Assembly: GCA_947631255.1 (NCBI GenBank)
Contig: CANRKT010000024.1
Span: 1 to 46,075, forward strand
Source: an uncultured Enterobacteriaceae bacterium
GTDB taxonomy: Bacteria > Pseudomonadota > Gammaproteobacteria > Enterobacterales > Enterobacteriaceae
DNA length: 46,075 nt
Direction of reading: 5' to 3'
A program made the position numbers and the translations under genes. How positions within the stretch are numbered: position 1 is the stretch's first letter; every line of letters begins with the position of its first letter. This document shows positions 35,594 through 45,944 of this stretch, piece after piece. Below the pieces are notes generated by a model. It ran no database searches. It was not told where the DNA came from and saw only the letters and a list, made by a program, of their open reading frames with translations.

Positions 35594-36850
35594 ATGAAAA
35601 TAGATAAACTCAGTCAAATACTGCCCTCAACAAGCTATCAGCGCTGTCCTGAATGTGATGCATTGTTTTTACTTATGCCCCTGAAAGCGACACAAAATGC
35701 TTATTGCCCATGCTGTGATGCCAAAGTCCGTAATGGGCGAGACTGGTCGCTCACTCGTCTTGGTGCCCTGGCGATAGCCATGCTGTTGCTGATGCCGCTG
35801 GCCTATACTACCCCTCTGCTGAGTATTCTTATGCTCGGGTCACGTATTGAGGTCAGCCTGTGGCAGGGTATCTGGCAAATGGCTATTGAAGGAAATGCAA
35901 TTACCGCCGCAATGGTCATGTTTTGCCTGATTGGTGCACCTGTCATTCTGGTACTGTCTATCGTTTATCTGTGGCTGGGTAATATTTTAGGGATGAACTT
36001 GCGTCCGGTACTGCTGATGCTCACCCGATTAAAAGAGTGGGTGATGCTAGATATCTACCTTGTCGGTATCGGCATTGCCTGTATTAAAGTCAGTGATTAT
36101 GCCTATATCGATCCGGGCTACGGACTCATTGCCTTTGTTGCCCTGGTTATTCTGAGTGTGCTGACCCTTATTCATCTGAATGTAGAACAGTTATGGCATC
36201 GTTTTTATCCTCGCCGTCGCAGATACACCGATCCAGCGCATTTACGTATTTGCCTGAACTGCCATTTTACGACCCTTCCCGATGAGCAAGGCCGTTGTCC
36301 GCGCTGCCATACACCGCTACGCTTTCGACGTCTGCACAGTCTGCAAAAAACCTGGGCTGCACTGATTGCCTCTTTTATTTTCTTGCTACCCGCTAATCTA
36401 CTGCCTATTTCGATACTTTACGTCAATGGTGTACGTCAGGAAGATACTATCTTTTCAGGTATTATCAGTCTGGCTAACAGTAATATTGCAATCGCTGCAA
36501 TTGTATTTATTGCCAGTATTCTGGTGCCATTCACGAAAATTATTGTCATGGTTACGCTGTTGCTCAGTATTCATTTAGACTGTGGGCCTGGGTTAAAAAC
36601 GCGGATGAAAATGTTACGCTTTGTGACCTGGATTGGTCGTTGGTCGATGCTGGATTTATTTGTTATTGCACTGATGATGACCTTGATTAATCGGGATTTA
36701 TTGCTCGCTTTTACTATGGGACCTGCTGCCCTTTATTTCGGTGCGGCTGTGATTTTAACTCTGCTTGCTGTCGAGTGGCTAGATAGTCGACTGCTTTGGG
36801 ATGTACATGCCTCAGGAAACACCCGCTTCTGTGATGGAAGCCCGGATTAA
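35594..36850 (+). CDS. letA: LetA (YebS), PqiA-like inner membrane protein
   Basis: LetA is the integral membrane partner of LetB in lipid transport between inner and outer membranes. The 418-residue protein has two PqiA-like modules, each a zinc ribbon plus membrane helices: [10 protein letters not shown] with CPCCDAKV at residues 18-44, and [10 protein letters not shown] with CPRCHTPLR near 220-245. The start is [11 protein letters not shown]; the N-terminus is somewhat shorter than in E. coli, and the ribosome-binding site is weak. Its 3' end overlaps letB by 44 bases. Confidence 0.95.
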   Translation: MKIDKLSQILPSTSYQRCPECDALFLLMPLKATQNAYCPCCDAKVRNGRDWSLTRLGALAIAMLLLMPLAYTTPLLSILMLGSRIEVSLWQGIWQMAIEGNAITAAMVMFCLIGAPVILVLSIVYLWLGNILGMNLRPVLLMLTRLKEWVMLDIYLVGIGIACIKVSDYAYIDPGYGLIAFVALVILSVLTLIHLNVEQLWHRFYPRRRRYTDPAHLRICLNCHFTTLPDEQGRCPRCHTPLRFRRLHSLQKTWAALIASFIFLLPANLLPISILYVNGVRQEDTIFSGIISLANSNIAIAAIVFIASILVPFTKIIVMVTLLLSIHLDCGPGLKTRMKMLRFVTWIGRWSMLDLFVIALMMTLINRDLLLAFTMGPAALYFGAAVILTLLAVEWLDSRLLWDVHASGNTRFCDGSPD

Positions 36851-39440
36851 AACCAAACGCCGGATCTCACCATTCTGGTTGCTCCCTTTTATCGCCCTGT
36901 TGATTGGTGGCTGGTTGATGTGGACCGCTTATCAGGAGCGCGGGGAGATCGTCACTATCGACTTTACTTCCGCTAATGGCATCGTAGCGGGCAGAACACC
37001 TGTCCGCTATCAGGGTGTCGAAGTCGGGATGGTAAAGAGTATCAGCCTGAATGATGACCTCCGTAAAATTGAGGTCCAAGTCAATATCAAGAGCGATATG
37101 CAAGATGCGCTGCGGGAAGAGACTCAGTTTTGGCTGGTAACGCCCAAGGCCTCCCTGGCGGGTGTCTCTGGACTTGATGCCCTGGTTGGCGGTAACTATA
37201 TCGGGATGATGCCTGGTGGCGGTCCACCCCAGAGCAATTTTACCGCCCTCGATACCCAACCTAAATATCGGCTGGATAATGGCGAGTTACTGATACACCT
37301 TCAGGCACCGGATCTGGGCTCACTGAACACCGGCTCATTGGTCTATTACCGCAAGATCCCAGTCGGTCATGTTTATGATTATGAAATTGATAATACCAAG
37401 CAAGGCGTGATTATCGACATTCTGATAGACAGACGCTTTACTAATCTGGTCAAAACCAATAGTCGCTTCTGGAATGTCTCTGGTGTTAAAGCCGATGTCA
37501 GTCTGAGTGGGGCGCAAGTTCAGCTCGAAAGTCTGGCGGCATTAGTTAATGGAGCCATTGCCTTTGACTCGCCAGATGACTCTCCAAAAGCGAGCAAGAA
37601 TGAGAACTTTACGCTGTTTGAAGATCTGGCTCATAGCCAGCGCGGGGTCAATATTACCCTGAGTCTGCCTGGAGGCAGTGGCCTGAATGCGGGATCGACT
37701 AAGCTGATGTATCAAGGGCTGGAAGTGGGAGCCCTGACGCGAATGACGCTAAATCCTGACAGTAGCGTGACCGGTGAGCTGGTGATTGATCCCAGCGTCG
37801 TCAATCTGATGCGTACCGATACGCGGATAACCTTAGAACAGCCTAAAATCTCTTTGAACAATCCAAGCATCAGTCATTTATTGACAGGATCAACGCTTGA
37901 GTTAATTCCTGGTGAAGGCGAGCCGCAACATCATTTTACGGTTCTCCCCAGTGCTGAAAGTCCACTACAACAACCTGATGTTTTAACGCTGACACTCACC
38001 GCCCCCGAAAGCTATGGTATCGACGTCGGACAACCACTCATTCTGCGCGGTGTGCAAGTGGGACAAATTACCGAACGCACACTATCGGATAAAGGCGTCA
38101 GTTTTGTGATTGCTATCGATCCGCAATACAGGACCTTGATTCAGGGTGACAGTAAATTTGTGGTTAATAGCCGCTTTGATGTAAAAGTCGGCATTGATGG
38201 CGTGGAAATGCTCGGAGCCAGTCCCAGTGAGTGGCTCTCTGGTGGCATCCGTATTCTTCCGGGCAGTAAAGGTGATATGAAAGTCACCTATCCGCTGTTT
38301 GCTAACCTGGAAAAAGCGCATGAAAATAGCCTGATGCCTCAGCCCAGCACGACACTGACCCTCACTGCCAGCAGTTTGCCAGATATTCAGACGGACTCGG
38401 TCGTTCTGTACCGCAAATTTGAAGTGGGCAAAATCATCAATGTTCGCCCGCAGGAAGATAACTTTGAAATCGATGTCCATATCAAACCTGAATTCCGTCA
38501 TTTATTGACCTCAGGCAGTGTGTTCTGGGCTGAAGGTGGAGCAAAAGTTCAGTTAAATGGGAGTGGATTAAGTGTTCAGGCTGTTCCGCTTTCACGCGCG
38601 TTAAAAGGGGCAATTAGCTTTGATAACCTGAAAGGGGCTGGCAAGGGTATTGCCAAAAACGGTAAACGCATTCTGTTTACTTCTGAAACCGCAGCCAGAG
38701 CCGTTGGCAGTCAGATCCTGTTGCGTACTTTTGATGCCGGTAAACTGTCGGTTGGTATGCCGATTCGTTATCTGGGCATCAATATCGGCCAGCTGGACGC
38801 CCTGGAACTTGAGCCCTCTCGTAAAGAGGTGGTCGCCAAAGCCGTTTTATACCCAGAGTATGTAACAACCTTCTCCAAAGCGGGTACCCGCTTTTCAGTG
38901 GTGACTCCGCAAATTTCTGCCGCTGGGGTGGAGAATCTCGACACGATCATTCAGCCCTATATCAATGCTGAACCAGGCTTGGGTAATCCACAGCGTGTTT
39001 TTGAGCTACAGCCTGCCTCTATCAGTGACTCTCGTTATGCTGATGGGTTGAGTATTGTGTTAGAAGTCCCCGAAGCCGGTGCATTAAATATTGGTACTCC
39101 GGTACTGTTCCGTGGCATTGAAGTGGGCACGGTTGCAGGAATGAAGCTAGGCGAACTGTCTGACCGGGTGATGGTGAATTTACGTATCAGTACCCGTTAT
39201 CAGCATCTGGTCCGTGACAGTTCGGTATTCTGGCTGGCTTCTGGTTACACCCTTGATTTTGGGTTAATTGGCGGTGTGGTCAAAACCGGAACCTTTAATC
39301 AGTTTATTCGCGGTGGAATTGCTTTTGCCACGCCGCCGGGTATTCCGCTGGCGCCTCGTTCTAAAGCCGGAAAGCACTTCCTGCTAGAAGAAAATGAACC
39401 AAAAGAGTGGCGTCAGTGGGGAACTGCCTTGCCACGTTAA
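36807..39440 (+). CDS. letB: LetB (YebT), seven-MCE-domain lipid transport tunnel
   Basis: LetB forms a hexameric stack of MCE rings spanning the periplasm, with a hydrophobic tunnel for lipids. The 877-residue protein, the same length as E. coli LetB, has an N-terminal transmembrane anchor ([20 protein letters not shown]) and seven repeated MCE domains recognisable from recurring V-x-Y/F-R-x-x-x-V-G motifs (for example [56 protein letters not shown]). The ATG at 36807 (MPQETPAS) matches the family start. Translationally coupled to letA. Confidence 0.96.
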   Translation: MPQETPASVMEARIKTKRRISPFWLLPFIALLIGGWLMWTAYQERGEIVTIDFTSANGIVAGRTPVRYQGVEVGMVKSISLNDDLRKIEVQVNIKSDMQDALREETQFWLVTPKASLAGVSGLDALVGGNYIGMMPGGGPPQSNFTALDTQPKYRLDNGELLIHLQAPDLGSLNTGSLVYYRKIPVGHVYDYEIDNTKQGVIIDILIDRRFTNLVKTNSRFWNVSGVKADVSLSGAQVQLESLAALVNGAIAFDSPDDSPKASKNENFTLFEDLAHSQRGVNITLSLPGGSGLNAGSTKLMYQGLEVGALTRMTLNPDSSVTGELVIDPSVVNLMRTDTRITLEQPKISLNNPSISHLLTGSTLELIPGEGEPQHHFTVLPSAESPLQQPDVLTLTLTAPESYGIDVGQPLILRGVQVGQITERTLSDKGVSFVIAIDPQYRTLIQGDSKFVVNSRFDVKVGIDGVEMLGASPSEWLSGGIRILPGSKGDMKVTYPLFANLEKAHENSLMPQPSTTLTLTASSLPDIQTDSVVLYRKFEVGKIINVRPQEDNFEIDVHIKPEFRHLLTSGSVFWAEGGAKVQLNGSGLSVQAVPLSRALKGAISFDNLKGAGKGIAKNGKRILFTSETAARAVGSQILLRTFDAGKLSVGMPIRYLGINIGQLDALELEPSRKEVVAKAVLYPEYVTTFSKAGTRFSVVTPQISAAGVENLDTIIQPYINAEPGLGNPQRVFELQPASISDSRYADGLSIVLEVPEAGALNIGTPVLFRGIEVGTVAGMKLGELSDRVMVNLRISTRYQHLVRDSSVFWLASGYTLDFGLIGGVVKTGTFNQFIRGGIAFATPPGIPLAPRSKAGKHFLLEENEPKEWRQWGTALPR

Positions 39441-39510
39441 ATCCTGGTTAATGCGAATTACCAGAGCTTTATGCTAAACTGCGCCCCTTATTTTTTCATG
39501 GGGCGCCTTT

Positions 39511-40956
39511 ATGGCTCAATCCAGCTCTGCCTACCTGCCACAACCTTTTCTCGATATGATAAGCCAGGCTATGCCGGCTTCTCTGTCCCTTGATAACTTT
39601 ATCGCTGCCTGCCATCGCCCACTACGCCGCAGTTTACGCGTTAATACGCTAAAAATTTCTGTCAGTGACTTTCTTCTGCTGGTTGAACCTTACGGCTGGC
39701 GCCTGACTCCCGTTCCCTGGTGCGAGGAAGGTTTCTGGATTGAGCGTGACGACGATGTGTTACCTCTCGGGAGCACAGCAGAACATCTCAGTGGCTTATT
39801 CTATATTCAGGAAGCCAGTTCAATGCTTCCCGTCACAGCGCTGTTTTCCGGGGCTGATACACCACAGCGTATTATCGATATGGCTGCAGCACCGGGTTCG
39901 AAAACGACGCAGATTGCCGCTCGCATGGGGAATCAGGGAGCCATTCTGGCGAATGAATACTCTGCCAGCCGGGTAAAAGTCCTGCATGCTAATATCAGCC
40001 GCTGTGGCATAAGTGATGTTGCCCTGACCCATTTCGATGGCCGTGTTTTTGGCGCTGCGACACCTGAAGCTTTCGATGCCGTGCTTCTTGATGCACCCTG
40101 CTCTGGAGAAGGTGTCGTACGTAAAGACCCTGACGCACTGCGCAACTGGTCAAACGAAAGCACCCAGGACATTGCCGGGACACAAATGGCCCTGATTGAT
40201 AGTGCATTCCATGCATTACGTCCTGGCGGCACCCTGGTATATTCGACCTGTACGCTGAACCCGGCAGAAAACCAGCAGATCTGTTTATGGCTCACAGCCC
40301 GCTATCCGGATGCAGTAGAAATAGAACCTCTCAACGATCTGTTTCCTGATGCCAGGCAGGCAATCACCCCCGAAGGATTCCTGCATGTTTTCCCACAAAT
40401 CTATGACTGCGAGGGATTCTTTGTCGCCCGTCTGCGTAAAACGGCATCGGTGGAACCTTTAGATAAGCCCGGTTATAAACTCGGCAAGTTTCCGTTTATG
40501 CGTATGAAAGGCGCAGCGGCGGAGCAAGTCACCCGCGCCGCGGCTAAATCCGGATTACGTTTTACTGATGCACTTACACTCTGGCAGCGTGATAAAGAAA
40601 TCTGGTTATTTCCCACAGTGATAGAGCCGCTACTCAATCAGGTTCGCTTTTCGCGTATTGGTTTGAAGCTCGCCGAACAGTATAATAAGGGTTATCGCTG
40701 GCAGCATGAGGCCGTGATTGCGCTGGCAAAAGGTGATGACACTCTGTGCTTTCCCTTGACCGCGGCCGAGGCCGAAAGCTGGTATCGGGGTCAGGATATT
40801 TATCCCGAAGCCGCCATTTTAAACGACGAAGTGATTGTCACCTTTCAGGGACAGCCTTTGGGGCTGGCACGGAAAGTCGGTTCACGTCTGAAGAACAGTT
40901 ATCCGCGTGAACTGGTTCGTGATGGAAAACTCTTTACCGCCAATATGTCAGGATAA
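39511..40956 (+). CDS. rsmF: 16S rRNA (cytosine-1407-C5)-methyltransferase RsmF
   Basis: RsmF (YebU) methylates C1407 in 16S rRNA of the assembled 30S subunit. The 481-residue protein carries the SAM-binding motif [15 protein letters not shown] at residues 123-137, the two cysteines of m5C methyltransferases in DAPCSGEG (Cys197) and [11 protein letters not shown] (Cys247, nucleophile), and a C-terminal PUA-like region. Residue numbering of both cysteines equals E. coli. It follows letB by 70 bases with a GGGGCGCC sequence in between. Confidence 0.96.
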   Translation: MAQSSSAYLPQPFLDMISQAMPASLSLDNFIAACHRPLRRSLRVNTLKISVSDFLLLVEPYGWRLTPVPWCEEGFWIERDDDVLPLGSTAEHLSGLFYIQEASSMLPVTALFSGADTPQRIIDMAAAPGSKTTQIAARMGNQGAILANEYSASRVKVLHANISRCGISDVALTHFDGRVFGAATPEAFDAVLLDAPCSGEGVVRKDPDALRNWSNESTQDIAGTQMALIDSAFHALRPGGTLVYSTCTLNPAENQQICLWLTARYPDAVEIEPLNDLFPDARQAITPEGFLHVFPQIYDCEGFFVARLRKTASVEPLDKPGYKLGKFPFMRMKGAAAEQVTRAAAKSGLRFTDALTLWQRDKEIWLFPTVIEPLLNQVRFSRIGLKLAEQYNKGYRWQHEAVIALAKGDDTLCFPLTAAEAESWYRGQDIYPEAAILNDEVIVTFQGQPLGLARKVGSRLKNSYPRELVRDGKLFTANMSG

Positions 40957-40991
40957 AAATTAGCATTTTCTTCTTGCCATTCTGGTTATAA

Positions 40992-41025
40992 CAGCCAGGC
41001 TAAGAGAAGGCATCTAGCCTGGCTG
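40992..41025 (+). terminator. Hairpin after rsmF
   Basis: CAGCCAGGCTA and TAGCCTGGCTG form an 11-bp perfect stem with a 12-base loop, about 35 bases after the rsmF stop. The T-run is poor (GCCGCTTTATT). Confidence 0.6.
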
Positions 41026-41067
41026 CCGCTTTATTCGCTTATCCATTCAAGCAATAGCGAGATGATA

Positions 41068-41271
41068 ATGTTTGCCTTGGTTATTTTTGTTTGTTATTTA
41101 CATGGCGGGTGTGATGATTTTGTCGTCGAGATCCTCAAAACCGAAGAGCAGTGTCTGGCTGTAATGGATGAGCAGCGTATTCGCCGTGGTGGCTGCTATC
41201 CACTGGATGAGGTGGTGCACGACAGTTTCTGGCTGCCTGCCCAGGAATATATGGACTTTTATCCGCGATAA
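41068..41271 (+). CDS. yebW: Small protein YebW
   Basis: This 67-residue protein begins MFALVIFVCYLHGGCDDFVV and contains EQCLAVMDEQRIRRGGCYPL and WLPAQEYMDF, matching E. coli YebW nearly end to end. The four cysteines are conserved with E. coli. Function is unknown. The upstream in-frame ATG at 41062 could be used, but homology starts at 41068. In E. coli yebV lies between rsmF and yebW; it is missing here. Confidence 0.9.
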   Translation: MFALVIFVCYLHGGCDDFVVEILKTEEQCLAVMDEQRIRRGGCYPLDEVVHDSFWLPAQEYMDFYPR

Positions 41272-41354
41272 GAAAGAGACGGCCAGAAAAACAGGCCGCC
41301 AGCCAACTAAAAATCGGGTTATTTATCCCTCGCTCGCGAATAAATACCCTCTAT

Positions 41355-42854
41355 TTACTCTAATTTACCGGTTAAACGCTGATGGAAATCGCTACTACGC
41401 GTATCAAGACCGATTATCTCTACCTCAGTCTGGTAACGCTGATAACGCATGATTACAGTATCGAGTATCGCCACTGTCGAGGCATCCCAGATTTGGGCAT
41501 GCGTTAAGTCAATAATCACCCGTGACGGATCATCGGCATACTGGAAATGTTCCACCAAATCATTGCTGCTGGCAAAAAACAGCGGACCCCGAATTTCATA
41601 AGTCACCGAATCCTCCTTCGGTGACAGCTGGCGTTTTGCTTTCACAACATGAGCAATACGGCGAGCAAACAGTATCATGGCAAAAATAACGCCGCCGAGC
41701 ACGCCGAGTGCCAGGTTATCGGTATAAACGGTGATCACTACCGTGACCAGCATAACCAACGTTTCTGATAAGGGCATCCGGCGTAACATCGACGGCGCGA
41801 TATTACGCCAGTTCAGTGTTTTTACCGCGACAATCATCATGATCCCGGCCAGTACCACCATCGGAATTTTGGCCATCACTTCACTTAATGCGGTGACCAA
41901 AAGTAGCAATACAATAGCGGCGGAGAGCGTAGACAGTCGAGTACGCCCTTTCCCCAATTCGACGTTAACCATCGTCTGACCTATCATCGCGCAACCGGCA
42001 ATACCACCGTAAAATCCGGCAAAGATATTTCCCACCCCTAATCCCCAGCATTCGCGTCGTTTGCTGGACGGTGTATCTGTCATAGCATCGACCAATTTAG
42101 CGGTTAGCAACGACTCCATTAAACCGACAAAGGCGATACTCAGGGCACAAGGCCAGATAATACTCAACGTGGTTAAATTGAGCGGCACTATCAATTCAGT
42201 TAGCCCTGGCAGACCCGGTTCCATTCCACCAATGTCTTTCACCATCGGGACTGTCCAGCCCATGACCAGCGTCACGGTGGTTATCAGAACGACAGCCACT
42301 AACGGAGCAGGGATAGATTTCAGCACCCTCGGTAACAGTAAAACGATCACCAGCGTGGCCGCCAGCAGCCCCCATATCAGCGGCCCTTTTCCCCAAATAT
42401 GGGGCATCTGGGCAAAGAAGATCAGAATCGCCAGCGCATTCACAAAACCGTTCATCACCGACAGGGGAATGTAACGCATCATTCGCGCCAGCCCAGTGAT
42501 GCCAAACAGGATTTGAATCACCCCGGCCAGTACCACGGCAGGTAAGATATAGCCGACACCATGAACCTGTACCAGAGGGGCAATCACCAGAGCAACAGAT
42601 CCGGCAGCCGCCGTCACCATCGCCGGGCGACCGCCCAGTATTGACAGCGTAAAACAAAGCACAATCGAGGCTATCAGGCTAACTTTAGGGTCAACACCCG
42701 CAATGACAGAAAAAGAGATAACTTCAGGGATCAATGCCAGGGCAGTAATCACCCCTGCCAGGACTTCCCGCTGTATCAAACGCGGCGAACGAAGCACACT
42801 GCGGAGACTATTTTCCTGGGTATGCTGAGTAATAATGTGGGCGTGTTTTGTCAT
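41355..42854 (-). CDS. SulP-family anion transporter with STAS domain
   Basis: The 499-residue protein has about 11-12 membrane segments with SulP features: LIPEVISFSVIAGVDPKVSL near the N-terminus, FVGLMESLLTAKLVDAMTD, and GNIFAGFYGGIAGCAMIGQT. A C-terminal STAS domain (about residues 410-499; FASSNDLVEHF, RVIIDLTHAQIWDASTVAIL) follows. Members move sulfate, bicarbonate or dicarboxylates; the substrate cannot be deduced. It is closer to the short YbaR/YvdB-like SulP group than to E. coli DauA. Not part of the E. coli gene order here, so probably an accessory gene. Confidence 0.9.
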   Translation of the reverse strand: MTKHAHIITQHTQENSLRSVLRSPRLIQREVLAGVITALALIPEVISFSVIAGVDPKVSLIASIVLCFTLSILGGRPAMVTAAAGSVALVIAPLVQVHGVGYILPAVVLAGVIQILFGITGLARMMRYIPLSVMNGFVNALAILIFFAQMPHIWGKGPLIWGLLAATLVIVLLLPRVLKSIPAPLVAVVLITTVTLVMGWTVPMVKDIGGMEPGLPGLTELIVPLNLTTLSIIWPCALSIAFVGLMESLLTAKLVDAMTDTPSSKRRECWGLGVGNIFAGFYGGIAGCAMIGQTMVNVELGKGRTRLSTLSAAIVLLLLVTALSEVMAKIPMVVLAGIMMIVAVKTLNWRNIAPSMLRRMPLSETLVMLVTVVITVYTDNLALGVLGGVIFAMILFARRIAHVVKAKRQLSPKEDSVTYEIRGPLFFASSNDLVEHFQYADDPSRVIIDLTHAQIWDASTVAILDTVIMRYQRYQTEVEIIGLDTRSSDFHQRLTGKLE

Positions 42855-43073
42855 AATAAAATACAGCGTTAAGGTGTCATATACACCCCCCTCTGGGCAG
42901 TGTATAAAGAAAGAGACTGAGTGTAATACTGGCTCGGTTTTGAAGCGAGCTTTTCAGTACACTAGGTAGGGCATTTTGGTGCGACAGAGAAGGTGTTTTT
43001 TATTCTCAGCTATTTTTCAGGGTTTGTTATACTCAAAACAAGGCAGGTCATTTTCTATTACAGGAATATAATT

Positions 43074-43301
43074 ATGCACGAAGGTATTCGTCGAAGCTGT
43101 CACAGAATTGGACTGGTTGCTGGGATCTTATGCTTTCTGTGTTTTTCATTACTGCTAATGAACGAAATTAATGCCAGCCCACAGGGGAGTATTTCACTGT
43201 GGTACTTTGTTCTGACCGCTACACTGTCTATTTTTATCTACTGCGCTTTTCGTTTGCTTGGCTGGATAATCCAGGGGTTTTTCCCGCATCATGGTCGGTA
43301 A
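43074..43301 (+). CDS. Two-helix inner membrane protein, unknown function
   Basis: The 75-residue frame from the ATG at 43074 follows AGGAATATAATT and encodes two hydrophobic segments (IGLVAGILCFLCFSLLLM and WYFVLTATLSIFIYCAFRLL), with a short periplasmic-type loop between and a basic C-terminus. The longer frame from 42993 lacks a good ribosome-binding site. I do not recognise the family. It lies downstream of, and divergent to, the SulP gene. Confidence 0.6.
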   Translation: MHEGIRRSCHRIGLVAGILCFLCFSLLLMNEINASPQGSISLWYFVLTATLSIFIYCAFRLLGWIIQGFFPHHGR

Positions 43302-43353
43302 CAGGCCCTGTTGTCTCCGCCAGAAACATAAATCGCCAATATCATTACTGATT
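43302..43353. other. Spacer before degraded ORF
   Basis: Short non-coding stretch between the membrane protein stop and the 3' end of a minus-strand pseudogene; no signal recognised. Confidence 0.3.
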
Positions 43354-43595
43354 TTATTTTAGAAAATTATTATCCTTGAGATTTACAGAATATCGCGTAT
43401 CTCTGCTGGTCTTTTCAACCTGGATTTTTTGAATATTCATCTTCCAGTCATGGTCGATACCTTCAATCGGCACTAACGCCTCATTAGCGCTGCGTTCACC
43501 AATGCCAGCAGTTTTCCGGTTTCCACGTCAACGTCAAAATAAATACCGCCTGAATCACCGAATATTTTGTATCCTCTTTAAAAAAGAAGGCCCTA
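43354..43595 (-). pseudogene. Frameshifted remnant of an unrecognised protein
   Basis: Two adjacent minus-strand frames make a sensible chain: YKIFGDSGGIYFDVDVETGK and LLALV, then after a one-base shift near 43500, SANEALVPIEGIDHDWKMNI, QKIQVEK and a polar tail ending at 43354. The amino-acid composition is natural and contrasts with random frames. I do not recognise the family. No start codon with a ribosome-binding site remains. Confidence 0.45.
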
Positions 43596-43737
43596 CTGTT
43601 GAGATTAACCCTTGACCTGTTCTGAGTCGCGTTGACACATTTTTCGTTAAAATACAAAACGCCTGATGCCGTACATCTGGCGCTCTGGCTGAATAAGTGT
43701 CAACTTAAATCAGAATTCGTCACCGGTGTGCATGCCG

Positions 43738-43905
43738 TCAATGTATCACTTCCCCCCTCTCCGCCCAGTTACGAGCAATCGCAAACAGCGCCAGCAACTG
43801 GTCTCTATCTATTTCCATATAGCCCCCTTTGTTTGAGAGAGATATAATCTCTCCATCTTGTAACACCTCAAATCCGGGCGCGTTTTCAGTTTCAAATATG
43901 TACAT
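43738..43905 (-). CDS. 55-residue acidic protein of unknown function
   Basis: The frame begins MYIFETENAPGFEVLQDGEI and ends RNWAERGEVIH. The ATG at 43905 follows AAAGGTGAAAGT, a good ribosome-binding site; the upstream in-frame ATG at 43968 lacks one. The composition is acidic and soluble, with no cysteines and no membrane segment. I believe similar small ORFs occur in enterobacterial accessory regions, but I cannot name a family. It lies in a patch with an integrase fragment and a pseudogene. Confidence 0.6.
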   Translation of the reverse strand: MYIFETENAPGFEVLQDGEIISLSNKGGYMEIDRDQLLALFAIARNWAERGEVIH

Positions 43906-44049
43906 ACTTTCACCTTTCTGAATTCTATTAACAGTCAATGACCTTTCAAATATAGTCGGTATTAGCACTCGCAGTACAAAAATCAGACATTTCTTGGATT
44001 ATCTCACGTTCATACCGCTAACCCATTTTGTTCGTCACATATCCAACAC

Positions 44050-44336
44050 TGCCCGTTGTTGCTATCAGACCATCTCATTGCTGAGGTCTTTGGTCGTATT
44101 CCTCTTTCTTTAGTCATCACAAAAGACAGCGCAAACTTTTTGGAGCCGTACATCATTCGCGATAAAAAGAGTATGGCTGCTAAAACCCGCCCTCTTTTTA
44201 TGAAATAAGAAGTCTGGCTAATCAACTATATAAAAAAAGAGGTGAGGATTTTGCTCAGCGATTATTAGGTCATAATAATTTAAAAATGACTAAGAAATAT
44301 CTCGACTTGCGTAGTGTGGAATATGTCAGGGTTTAG
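44050..44336 (+). pseudogene. Lambda-type integrase, C-terminal fragment with frameshift
   Basis: The first frame (HLIAEVFGRIPLSLVITKDS through AAKTRPLF) loses one base near 44205. The next frame restores EIRSLANQLYKKRGEDFAQR, LLGHNNLKMTKKYLDLRSVE and YVRV, then stops at 44336. Relative to lambda Int (HELRSLSARLYEKQ; FAQHLLGHKSDTM) the H-x-x-R box, the Leu-Leu-Gly-His box and the catalytic tyrosine are in place; the missing base falls in the catalytic histidine codon. The N-terminal two thirds are gone. It points toward sdsR, 76 bases away. Confidence 0.85.
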
Positions 44337-44412
44337 ATCGAGCATGACAATTTTGGGTATTTTCGGTTGATTTCATGAGACATTACAAAAACAACAATCA
44401 AAACCAAAAGAT

Positions 44413-44500
44413 AAAAAAAGACCAAACACGAATCCTGTGTTCGGTCTAGGGAAATGGCTCGTCTACGAGCCATGCGCTAAAAACTGGCTTATACCCGATA
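44413..44500 (-). ncRNA. sdsR: Small RNA SdsR (RyeB)
   Basis: On the minus strand the sequence TTTTAGCGCATGGCTC, a GAGCCATTTCCC segment and a terminator hairpin (GACCGAACACA/TGTGTTTGGTC plus T7) match the conserved body and 3' end of E. coli and Salmonella SdsR, a sigma-S-dependent Hfq-binding RNA that represses, among others, ompD, tolC and mutS. The adjacent yebY gene supports the locus. The E. coli RNA is 104 nt, but the first 30 bases differ here, so the 5' end is an estimate. The antisense RNA RyeA would run on the other strand. Confidence 0.85.
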
Positions 44501-44697
44501 TAATTCCAGTGATGTGAAGTAACACGGGTACACATCTCTATCATCTCTTATCTAAGAGCATAGATGACTAATAGCATTTTTCCAGTTTGCGAAGGAAATA
44601 ACGCAAAAAAACCATTTCCACTCTTTTATTCGTCATGGAAACAGCAGCAGACTCTTGATCTTATTGTTGTTTCCTGACGAAACTTATTAACTGACAG

Positions 44698-45039
44698 TTA
44701 CTGACACAGGGTCTGAGCACGCTCAATAAAAGGTTTTAGGCTCATTTTTTCCCCAGGATTATCTGGCGAATTAATGAGAATAACCGATATAGGCTGTCCC
44801 TGGGTTCTGCCACTCAGCACCTGCTCTTCAGCAACTTCATTAAGCGGGTATTGCATTAACGTCCCCGGATTAATCACATACAGAGCATTGTCACCGCGGC
44901 AGGTTAACATCACCTCCTCACGATTAAAGGCCCATTTATCCTTCCCTATCTCGAATCGACTCACTGTCGTAATATTCGCTGCCGCCAGTGCAGCACTGGT
45001 GCTGGCAAGCAAGGCCAAAGTTAAAATAAGTTTTTTCAT
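44698..45039 (-). CDS. yebY: Periplasmic DUF2511 protein YebY
   Basis: The 113-residue product has a signal peptide ([20 protein letters not shown]), then a short periplasmic domain with two cysteines ([26 protein letters not shown] at the C-terminus) that could form a disulfide. It matches E. coli YebY, the last gene of yobA-yebZ-yebY, a cluster linked to copper tolerance. Molecular function unknown. It follows yebZ by 26 bases. Confidence 0.93.
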   Translation of the reverse strand: MKKLILTLALLASTSAALAAANITTVSRFEIGKDKWAFNREEVMLTCRGDNALYVINPGTLMQYPLNEVAEEQVLSGRTQGQPISVILINSPDNPGEKMSLKPFIERAQTLCQ

Positions 45040-45065
45040 CAGTCTCTCTATACCCTAAGTTACAA

Positions 45066-45944
45066 TCAGAATGGTTCCTGGGTTGCAAACAAGCTAACCA
45101 GTAACAATACCGCTGCTGATAGTATCACCTCTAGCCAGGTCAGCCGGATGAACTGCTGCTTTGCCAGGGCTGAATGGTTAAACTTCGGTACCAGCCAGTA
45201 ACGATTAATCAGCGCCAGAATAACCATCACGCCAACCAGTACAATCTTAAGTAGTAATAAACGAAAATAGCGGCTCTCTACGGGAATGTTCCAGCCCAAA
45301 ATCAGCAAGCTATTTATGATGCCACTGAGGATAACAGCAGCAACAGCCAGATGCCCATAACGGGAAAATCGCATCATGGACTCAATGGCGGCATCACGCC
45401 AGGCCGCTTGACGTGCCTGAAACATACAAACTAATAATGGCAGTAATCCACCCACCCAGAATGAGGCACTCAGCAAATGAATAGCATGGTTAATCCGATG
45501 AAGGACACCTGTGCCGCCACTGTGTAAAGTGGCATGCCCAACACAAGCCAGAAAGACTAGCTGCAAACCCGTCAATAACAGCAAGTATTCTTGCATCTTC
45601 CGCGGACGGACACCCAACACAACGGCATTTGCCAGGGCCAGGATCAAAAGCCAAGTCCAGACGCCACCAAATTGCGTTCCCAGTACCGCCATCCAGACCG
45701 AGGGAGTAATGACGTCCATCCAGCCATCGCCCATCAACCCGGCCTGTACAAAAAACAACAAACCGGCACTGATTAGCGAGACGACAATAGCAGGACGCCA
45801 GACAATCTTGAGCTGTCGTACTAACACCTCCTGCAAACGCCCTGGTGTTAAGAGCACGCTATACGCCATACAGCCAAACAACAGCATCAGCGATGTAAAA
45901 TAGATAAAGCGCAGTGCAATATAACACGCCGAAAGCATCATCAT
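45066..45944 (-). CDS. yebZ: CopD-family inner membrane protein YebZ
   Basis: The 292-residue protein has about eight membrane segments and belongs to the CopD/PcoD family of putative copper importers. It contains FIYFTSLMLLFGCMAYSVLL, the conserved histidine motifs CVGHATLHSGG and INHAIHLLSASFWVGGLLPL, and ends FATQEPF as in E. coli (LATLEPF). Its first ATG overlaps the yobA stop by one base, indicating translational coupling. Three tandem ATG codons are present at the start. Confidence 0.94.
   Translation of the reverse strand: MMMLSACYIALRFIYFTSLMLLFGCMAYSVLLTPGRLQEVLVRQLKIVWRPAIVVSLISAGLLFFVQAGLMGDGWMDVITPSVWMAVLGTQFGGVWTWLLILALANAVVLGVRPRKMQEYLLLLTGLQLVFLACVGHATLHSGGTGVLHRINHAIHLLSASFWVGGLLPLLVCMFQARQAAWRDAAIESMMRFSRYGHLAVAAVILSGIINSLLILGWNIPVESRYFRLLLLKIVLVGVMVILALINRYWLVPKFNHSALAKQQFIRLTWLEVILSAAVLLLVSLFATQEPF

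Noticed and set aside
43632..43847. 71-codon plus-strand frame
   Set aside because: Overlaps antisense the better supported 55-residue minus-strand gene and has no ribosome-binding site.
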